Source of the DNA: Candidatus Hestiella acidicharens
GTDB taxonomy: Archaea > Thermoproteota > Thermoprotei_A > Sulfolobales > Acidilobaceae
NCBI GenBank assembly: GCA_015523575.1
Contig: WAJZ01000026.1
Span: 1-27,662 of the forward strand
DNA length: 27,662 nucleotides
Direction: 5' to 3'
Positions 22,720 through 27,662 of this stretch are shown here, piece by piece. The notes under the pieces are model-generated. The model had not been told where the DNA came from. It made no database searches and worked only from the letters and a program-made list of their open reading frames with translations. A program made the position numbers and the translations under genes. Within the stretch, counting starts at the first letter, position 1, and each line of letters starts with the position of its first letter.

Positions 22720-22749
22720 TATGAGGAGTTAAAGGCTATTTCCATGCAC

Positions 22750-22771
22750 TTTTTTAGTATAAGGCCTTTTT
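22750..22771 (+). terminator. U-rich termination tracts after SHMT
   Basis: Two T tracts (22750-22755 and 22767-22771) follow the glyA stop, the second after GGCC. Archaeal RNA polymerase terminates at such U-rich runs; a weak stem AAAGGC/GCCTTT spans the region. The rest of the gap up to the next gene holds only promoter-like AT-rich sequence. Confidence 0.4.
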
Positions 22772-22906
22772 GAGTTAAAGTTTCTGCTGTTAATTATTTT
22801 CCTAAAAGGATTTTTAATAGTGGATATTTAATGATATCAGGCACTCACTTTAGTAAAAATATATAAGCCAGGAGATTCAGATACTCTTAGCGAAGAAGTG
22901 AGTATA

Positions 22907-23335
22907 ATGAAACTTATAGTAATAAGATCCGAAAAAGGCAATATATCGTATAGTGACATAGTAGAGGGGGAGCTTTCACAGATGGTTAAGAAGATAAGTG
23001 AGGAAGTGTTAAAAGAGTGGGACCCAGAGCTAAGCGATTTTATTGTTTTAAAAGATACGAGAGAGGTTGATTTGCCGTTGCCGTTGAAACCCGAGCTGGT
23101 TGATATGCTTAGAAGGATAGGTTCATTAGGAAGGAAATCCACTAAGGCGGTAGTGAAGTTTCCTGTATATACGATAAGCTTTGAAAATATGATGATCAAT
23201 GAAGATAAATATATAGAAAATAAGATTTATTTAATAGCACCATATATCAACGATGATATTAAGGCTGAGTTGGAAAGTGAAGCAATGGAGATTACTTCAC
23301 AGAAAAGCCCGCCAAGCGGTATAGAAGCTGAATAG
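22907..23335 (+). CDS. DUF2286-like crenarchaeal protein
   Basis: A 142-residue soluble protein resembling the DUF2286 family found in Thermoproteota, whose function is unknown. The resemblance is in the start MKLIVIRSEKGNISYSDIVE, the LKEWDPELSDFIVLKD segment near residue 40 and the following LPLPLKPELVDMLR. The protein has a central strand-rich part and an acidic, Ser/Pro-containing tail. I start at ATG 22907, four bases after AAGTGAG; an in-frame GTG at 22898 lies inside that site. A TATA-like ATATATAA lies at about 22858. The MarC-family gene begins 17 bases after the stop, so the two probably share a transcript. The family call is from memory. Confidence 0.7.
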   Translation: MKLIVIRSEKGNISYSDIVEGELSQMVKKISEEVLKEWDPELSDFIVLKDTREVDLPLPLKPELVDMLRRIGSLGRKSTKAVVKFPVYTISFENMMINEDKYIENKIYLIAPYINDDIKAELESEAMEITSQKSPPSGIEAE

Positions 23336-23352
23336 GCCTTAAGGTATTCATT

Positions 23353-23928
23353 ATGTATGGCGGCATAATAAACTCGATTATAATGCTCTTCGTAGTCATG
23401 GATCCCATAGCTGTTATCCCTTTTTATATGGGAAACGTAAACCTTCTTCCCCCCAGCAAAAAGAAGAGGTTCTTGAGAACGTTAATCATATCAGCTGTTT
23501 TCATGTTATTATCATTCATGATAATTGGTGACTATATGTTTAGGATACTCGGAGTTACCTTCGACGACTTTAAAATCGCCGCTGGCATAGTGTTGCTTAT
23601 CTATGCTATTGCAAGCCTTTTTGATATAGAAATAGGCGCACCTAAAACTGATATAGAGAACATAGAAAGAAAGGCTATAGTTCCCTTGGCAACTCCACTG
23701 TTAGCAGGTCCTGGAAGCATATCTGCCTTACTTTATATAAAGTATGCCTATGGATATGGCGTTGCATTGATAAGTATGTTTGTAAACATAATCGTAGCCT
23801 ATTTTGTGCTGTACGTTGGCGAGAGGATAATGAAGCTACTAGGGCAGCATGGTGCCCTTCTTATAGATAAGTTTATGAGCCTGATACTAGCAGGGTTTGC
23901 GGTTAGTTTGATATTAGCTTCAGTATAA
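23353..23928 (+). CDS. MarC-family integral membrane protein
   Basis: This 191-residue membrane protein has about six hydrophobic segments, in the UPF0056/MarC family. Diagnostic stretches are the N-terminal MLFVVMDPIAVIPFYMGN, and PLATPLLAGPGSISALLYI near residues 112-130, the family's conserved loop. The C-terminal helix is SLILAGFAVSLILASV. Despite the historical name, the family has no confirmed role in antibiotic resistance and its substrate is unknown. The length is within the usual range of about 190-220. ATG 23353 follows AAGGT by seven bases. Confidence 0.88.
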   Translation: MYGGIINSIIMLFVVMDPIAVIPFYMGNVNLLPPSKKKRFLRTLIISAVFMLLSFMIIGDYMFRILGVTFDDFKIAAGIVLLIYAIASLFDIEIGAPKTDIENIERKAIVPLATPLLAGPGSISALLYIKYAYGYGVALISMFVNIIVAYFVLYVGERIMKLLGQHGALLIDKFMSLILAGFAVSLILASV

Positions 23929-23957
23929 AGTAGGTCTAGTTTATTACAGTAAAAATA

Positions 23958-23966
23958 ATTTAAAAA
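23958..23966 (+). promoter_or_regulatory. TATA box of aIF5A
   Basis: ATTTAAAAA lies about 50 bases before the start codon, predicting transcription from about 23988 and a leader of roughly 24 bases carrying GGTGA at 24002-24006. Confidence 0.5.
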
Positions 23967-24011
23967 ACCTATTTGTTCTATGTTATAGTGAAACAAAGGC
24001 GGTGAAAGAGG

Positions 24012-24413
24012 ATGAGTGTACAGTTTGCAACCCTAGGGGATTTGAGGAAAGGTAGCTATATAATAATTGATGATGAGCCATGTAGGATAGTTGAGATAAC
24101 TAAGGCTAAGACTGGAAAGCATGGAAGTGCAAAGGCACACGTTGTGGCAGTAAGCCTATTTTCTGGACAAAAGAAGACCTTGATAGCCCCTTCTGATACG
24201 CAAGTTCAGGTTCCGATAATAGAGAAAAAGAATGGCCAGATACTGGCTGATTTAGGGAATAGCCTACAGGTCATGGATATGGAGAGTTACGATACTATAG
24301 AAGTAGAAAAGCCAGTAGATGAGCCTGAGCTTCTAAGCAAGTTGAAGCCTGGAACAGAAGTGGAATATTGGTTAATTTTGGGAAAGGCAAAGATAGTTAG
24401 AACAAGAGGTTAA
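24012..24413 (+). CDS. eif5a: Translation factor aIF5A
   Basis: This factor rescues ribosomes stalled at proline-rich and other slow sequences and helps termination; it is the archaeal counterpart of eIF5A and EF-P. The hypusine/deoxyhypusine loop is visible near residues 35-40 in [12 protein letters not shown], where the lysine after TG is the modified residue. The N-terminal SH3-like and C-terminal OB domains together give the usual 133 residues. The start is ATG 24012 with GGTGA and GAGG nearby. The deoxyhypusine synthase gene is not in the window. The convergent GTPase gene ends only seven bases away. Confidence 0.96.
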   Translation: MSVQFATLGDLRKGSYIIIDDEPCRIVEITKAKTGKHGSAKAHVVAVSLFSGQKKTLIAPSDTQVQVPIIEKKNGQILADLGNSLQVMDMESYDTIEVEKPVDEPELLSKLKPGTEVEYWLILGKAKIVRTRG

Positions 24414-24420
24414 GTCATAG

Positions 24421-25197
24421 TTATAGTGGTGGCACGAAAAATTTTATTTTAGCCTTATGGTAATCTCTAATAATCGTTTTTGCTGCTTCTTCGATAATGG
24501 GTTCCTTGCTTTTCTTATATACCCACATGCGCTTTAGCGCCAAGGTTTCTAGGATTTTATACGGGTCGCTCTCTCCTATACCGTATGCCTTTGCTATAGC
24601 ATCCGGATTATATGAAAGGATTTTTCTGAGAAGATCTATAGCAGGCCTTACAGGATCTTTCAGTTCTTCTACATTTTTCCCTCTTATCACAGAATCCGGA
24701 TAACCAATACCATAGGGAATAATACCCGGTGTATCTATTATGTAGATCCCTTCCCTTATCTTATATCTTGTAAAAGACTTTGTGTACCCCGGGCTACCTG
24801 GTATTGGGCTAGTGGACGCGCTTTTCTTTCCCTTTAAAGAGTTTATTATTGTTGACTTGCCGGTTTTTGGGTAGCCAACAATAGAGGCGGTTAAAGGATC
24901 TCTATACATAAGGTTCTGCTCTAGCTTTTTTAGCAAAATGCTTTTACTTTTTTTATTATACATAGAAAAAGTAATGGTGTTAAGCCCGTATGAATTAAAT
25001 TTTTTTATCCAAAGATCTGCAATTCTCTTCGGAACTAAGTCGGATTTATTTAAGACTACTATTATTTCCTTAGACAAGATCCTGGCTAATTCTTCGACCT
25101 TCCTGCTTCTTGTAGTTATTGGATCCCTTATGTCAAGCACTTCTATTACCATATCAGATCTTTTTAATAGCCTGGCTATGTGTCTCCATGATATCAA
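24421..25197 (-). CDS. Circularly permuted GTPase (YlqF/RbgA-like)
   Basis: This 258-residue GTPase has permuted motif order: G4 NKSD (LNKSDLV, near residue 50) precedes the P-loop G1 GYPKTGKST (near 108-116) and G3 DTPG (near 154). The family (YlqF/RbgA, Nug1/Nog2) assists late large-subunit assembly, and archaeal members are assumed to do the same. The C-terminal segment includes IRDYHKAKIKFFVPPL. The TTG start at 25197 is preceded by GAGGT at a nine-base spacing, and no better start is near. It is divergent from TFB and convergent with aIF5A. Confidence 0.88.
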   Translation of the reverse strand: MISWRHIARLLKRSDMVIEVLDIRDPITTRSRKVEELARILSKEIIVVLNKSDLVPKRIADLWIKKFNSYGLNTITFSMYNKKSKSILLKKLEQNLMYRDPLTASIVGYPKTGKSTIINSLKGKKSASTSPIPGSPGYTKSFTRYKIREGIYIIDTPGIIPYGIGYPDSVIRGKNVEELKDPVRPAIDLLRKILSYNPDAIAKAYGIGESDPYKILETLALKRMWVYKKSKEPIIEEAAKTIIRDYHKAKIKFFVPPL

Positions 25198-25319
25198 TAT
25201 TTTTTACCTCGCACTGCAAATAAATAATTTCATTATTGAAAGGTTAAAAATTGTTATGAATATATAAACTTTGCGTAACACTTATATTTAGGAAAAGCTT
25301 AAAAGGCCTGGTGATTAGG

Positions 25320-26267
25320 ATGGGCAATATAGAGGATTCTGGAAAGAATGGGTCAAAGCCCAAAAAAGCAGAATGCCCGCCAGACAAGATTATATACGAT
25401 GCTAATATGGGCGCAAGGATCTGTTTAGAGACGGGAGAGGTTTTGGAAGAACAAGTAATAGGAGATGAAGCAGAATGGCGTGCATATACGCCAGACGAGA
25501 AAGCTAGGAGAACAAGGGTTGGTGGACCAATTTCGCTCTCAAGACCTAATATGGGCGTTGATATATATATTGGAAGCTTCCATGAAGGTAGTGGCAAGAA
25601 AATAAGGGGACTTTCAAAGAGAATTGATATGTTGAGGTTGCAAAGAAGCTTCAGGATGGGAAGAACCCTTAGTAGCCTAGAAAAGAACATAAACCAGGCA
25701 TTAAAAATACTCGATGATCTTTCGACCCATATGGAGCTATCGAATAAGGTGAGGGAAGAGGCTTCTAAAATGTATAGAGACGCTACACAGAAGGGCCTAA
25801 CAAGAGGTCGTAGTATTGAAAGCGTGGTCGCTGCCACGCTTTATGCCGCATGTAGAAAGCTGAGAATACCCTGTACTATAGATGAGATAGCAAAGCACAT
25901 CTCGGCGAAGGATAACGATGTAAAGAGAGAAATAGCTAGGTGTTATAGGTTATTGGTAAGGGATCTAGACGTTGAAATACCTGTTATTGAACCAGAATTG
26001 TTTGTTAATAGGATAGTAAGCGCTTTGGGATTGCCAGATTATGTTACTGTGGAGGCAATTAAGATTTTAAGGGATGCTAAAGGCAAAGGAACTACAGCAG
26101 GTAAAGATCCTAGTGGACTGGCAGCCGCTGCTGTTTATCTTGCAGCGCTAAAGCATGGGCTAAGGAGAACGCAAAAAGAGGTTGCCCATGTTGCTGGGGT
26201 TACAGAGGTTACTGTTAGAAATAGATATAAGGAAATTGCTGGGGAATCTGGAAATAAGTTACCCTGA
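25320..26267 (+). CDS. tfb: Transcription initiation factor TFB
   Basis: The archaeal TFIIB homologue, bridging TBP-DNA and RNA polymerase. It has an N-terminal ribbon, a B-reader/linker (EWRAYTPDEKARRTRVGGPI) and two cyclin-like repeats: residues about 110-205 with GRSIESVVAATLYAACR, and about 210-305 with AGKDPSGLAAAAVYLAALKH. The recognition helix is VAGVTEVTVRNRYKEIAG. The zinc ribbon is reduced: CPPDK and ICLETGEVL keep the first and third cysteines but replace the second by Asp and the fourth by Thr, as I recall for Sulfolobus TFB. The start is ATG 25320, directly behind GGTGATT. The length is 315 residues. A TATA-like ATATATAA lies at about 25258. Confidence 0.95.
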   Translation: MGNIEDSGKNGSKPKKAECPPDKIIYDANMGARICLETGEVLEEQVIGDEAEWRAYTPDEKARRTRVGGPISLSRPNMGVDIYIGSFHEGSGKKIRGLSKRIDMLRLQRSFRMGRTLSSLEKNINQALKILDDLSTHMELSNKVREEASKMYRDATQKGLTRGRSIESVVAATLYAACRKLRIPCTIDEIAKHISAKDNDVKREIARCYRLLVRDLDVEIPVIEPELFVNRIVSALGLPDYVTVEAIKILRDAKGKGTTAGKDPSGLAAAAVYLAALKHGLRRTQKEVAHVAGVTEVTVRNRYKEIAGESGNKLP

Positions 26268-26276
26268 TTTTTTTTT
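26268..26276 (+). terminator. T9 tract after TFB
   Basis: Nine thymidines directly follow the TFB stop codon, a typical archaeal U-rich terminator. The tract also overlaps the stop codon (26277-26275) of the convergent AOR gene, so the two genes are separated by only seven bases. Confidence 0.55.
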
Positions 26277-27662
26277 ACTTTAAACTAACTATTTTTTCAA
26301 GTGTTGGTATTGTGAACTCTAGGCCTAATTTCTTTAATGTTTCTTTTGTTGGCACCCCGTTTTCATCCCACCCTCTTATATCGTAGTAATAATTCAACAA
26401 GTTGTTATAGCCTTCATAGCTTAGCTTTCCTCCGGCCAGTGGCCCCTTTGTTAGAGGTTTCTTAAACCACTTTTCAGGAGGCATGTCCTTATCTCTATTC
26501 CATCCACCATACTCCCTAATCCAAAAGGCCCTTATTAAGGCATATATTCTATCAGCTATAGTATAAATATCGCCCCAATCGTATTTTACCCCAGTTGCGT
26601 AGTATAGGAGCAATGGATAGTGCTCTAGGCTTAGTCCTACTTCAACCCAAGGTAGCCTACAGGTAGTTATGCTTTCAAACATTCCACCCCTAATCCTTTG
26701 CAGTTCTATAACCTTAGCAGCCTTTTCTCTGCCATATGAAAACCTGTCGTTTTGAACTTCCCAGCTTATCACCCATGCGTCTTTATGGTGAGCCCCTATA
26801 GGGCTTGTAGAAAATGCTAGGGCCATACCAGGTGCCGTGTGGCAATCATATGCGCTTGTTTCAAGTCCTTTCACGTTGACTGCAAATTCACAACCTCCTA
26901 TTTTCTTACAGGCATGGCTGGTTCCTTCTGCCAACATGTTTCCTAGCTCAGATTCTCTAAAGGTCAGTTCATGTATTAGCTCTTTATATGTTTTGAAGTC
27001 CCCCCATTCTATTTTCCTTCCGTCAATGTTCCTTGTTAGCCCTTTCTGGCTAGCCTCTGTAACCCAACCTAAAACCCCTCCAAGACTAATTGTATCAAGC
27101 CCATACTGATCTGCCATCCTATTCAAAGTTCCTACTTCTTTTAGGCTGGGCAAACCTATGTTACTTCCCAGTATGGCAACATTTTCATAATCTAGCTCGC
27201 TTTTTTTACCATCAGCATCTATGATAATGTTACCGCACTGCATGTTACAATTTGGACATCCTCTTTGGCCTACCTTTATAGATTCCATAGTCCTTCCGCT
27301 AATTCCTTCGTAGTCATCAAATACACCCTCAGAGAAGTTATACGTTGGCAATACGCTTACTTCTTGTGCCCACTCTACTGTAGCCATCGTGCCCTCTCTC
27401 ATCCAGAAATTGTAATTTGGTTTTTCTCTTATTTCTTTGAAGGCTCTTCCACCTTCGACCCTTAATAACTTCTCATCAAAGAGATCAAATCCTCTGGTAC
27501 CTTTTATTACAACCGCTTTTATCATCTTTGAGCCCATGACGGCACCTATTCCTGGTCTCCCACCACTCCTCCCCTCTTGGCTCATAACGGTTGAGAACCT
27601 GACAAGTCTTTCACCAGCGGTTCCTATCTCTACAATACCTGCAAACTTTCCATATTTTTTCC
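26275..27662 (-). CDS. aor: Aldehyde ferredoxin oxidoreductase family protein, N-terminus beyond window
   Basis: A tungsten- or molybdenum-pterin oxidoreductase that oxidises aldehydes to acids with ferredoxin. 461 residues are visible; the frame stays open to the window edge (upstream residues include KYGKFAGIVEIGTAGERLVR), so about 150 N-terminal residues are missing. The ATG at 27585 is internal (VMSQEGRSGGRPGIGAVMGS is core AOR sequence). The cluster motif is GCPNCNMQCG, C-x2-C-x3-C (about 27262-27233), with a later cysteine in ITTCRLPW. SAYDCHTAPGMALAFSTSPI replaces the AYDPR version of classical AOR. It differs clearly from the GAPOR at 13792, so the window holds two distinct family members. 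Confidence 0.9.
   Translation of the reverse strand, partial: KKYGKFAGIVEIGTAGERLVRFSTVMSQEGRSGGRPGIGAVMGSKMIKAVVIKGTRGFDLFDEKLLRVEGGRAFKEIREKPNYNFWMREGTMATVEWAQEVSVLPTYNFSEGVFDDYEGISGRTMESIKVGQRGCPNCNMQCGNIIIDADGKKSELDYENVAILGSNIGLPSLKEVGTLNRMADQYGLDTISLGGVLGWVTEASQKGLTRNIDGRKIEWGDFKTYKELIHELTFRESELGNMLAEGTSHACKKIGGCEFAVNVKGLETSAYDCHTAPGMALAFSTSPIGAHHKDAWVISWEVQNDRFSYGREKAAKVIELQRIRGGMFESITTCRLPWVEVGLSLEHYPLLLYYATGVKYDWGDIYTIADRIYALIRAFWIREYGGWNRDKDMPPEKWFKKPLTKGPLAGGKLSYEGYNNLLNYYYDIRGWDENGVPTKETLKKLGLEFTIPTLEKIVSLK

Noticed and set aside
25244..25837. 197-codon open frame on minus
   Set aside because: It is antisense to TFB, a clearly identified gene, and its serine/leucine-rich composition is what the complementary strand of that gene would give.

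Overview
The window looks like a chromosome segment from a thermophilic archaeon of the Thermoproteota (Crenarchaeota). The evidence is archaeal information-processing genes throughout (aIF2-beta, uL1, uL10, P1, uL11, archaeal AlaRS, aIF5A, TFB, Taw1), a TFB whose zinc ribbon keeps only two of four cysteines in the Sulfolobales style, a crenarchaeal DUF2286-type protein, an intron-containing tRNA-Tyr, and a glyceraldehyde-3-phosphate:ferredoxin oxidoreductase (GAPOR). The sequence is moderately AT-rich by eye, Arg codons are mostly AGG/AGA, and starts are often TTG or GTG behind GGTG/GAGG Shine-Dalgarno sites. I could not fix the genus.

Layout. 1-589: 3'-truncated tRNA-Ala(TGC) and, divergently, aIF2-beta. 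715-4973: a five-gene operon fixC-fixX-fixA-fixB plus an FdhE-like four-CxxC protein, i.e. an electron-transferring-flavoprotein module. 4899-6678 (minus): a membrane protein, a metallo-beta-lactamase-fold nuclease and tRNA-Tyr(GTA). 6736-8602: small proteins of unknown function, a zinc-ribbon protein and a secreted, sequon-rich protein. 8644-11430 (minus): Taw1 (wyosine synthesis), thioredoxin reductase and a GntR/FCD regulator. 11665-13700 (minus): a small ribbon-helix-helix-like protein, a two-helix membrane protein, uL11 and a CBS-pair protein. 13792-15747: GAPOR. 15752-21235 (minus): uL1, uL10, an inserted unknown gene, P1 (L12) and AlaRS. 21418-25197: SHMT, a DUF2286-like protein, a MarC-family protein, aIF5A, and on minus a circularly permuted GTPase. 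25320-27662: TFB and, on minus, the C-terminal three quarters of an AOR-family tungstoenzyme that runs off the window.

How it fits together. Three units act at the ferredoxin level: the EtfABCX-type complex (probable bifurcation between NADH, quinone and ferredoxin), GAPOR (glycolytic oxidation of glyceraldehyde-3-phosphate) and AOR (aldehyde oxidation). Most of the rest is translation machinery. The genes are tightly packed and no gene-free stretch exceeds 300 bases.

Most notable. The stalk-protein locus carries a perfect 109-bp direct repeat covering the last 33 codons, stop codon and six following bases of both uL10 and P1. Between the copies lies an unknown gene whose frame appears broken at a G4 tract but continues in the -1 frame for about 50 more codons. 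No CRISPR array, insertion sequence or defence island was seen.
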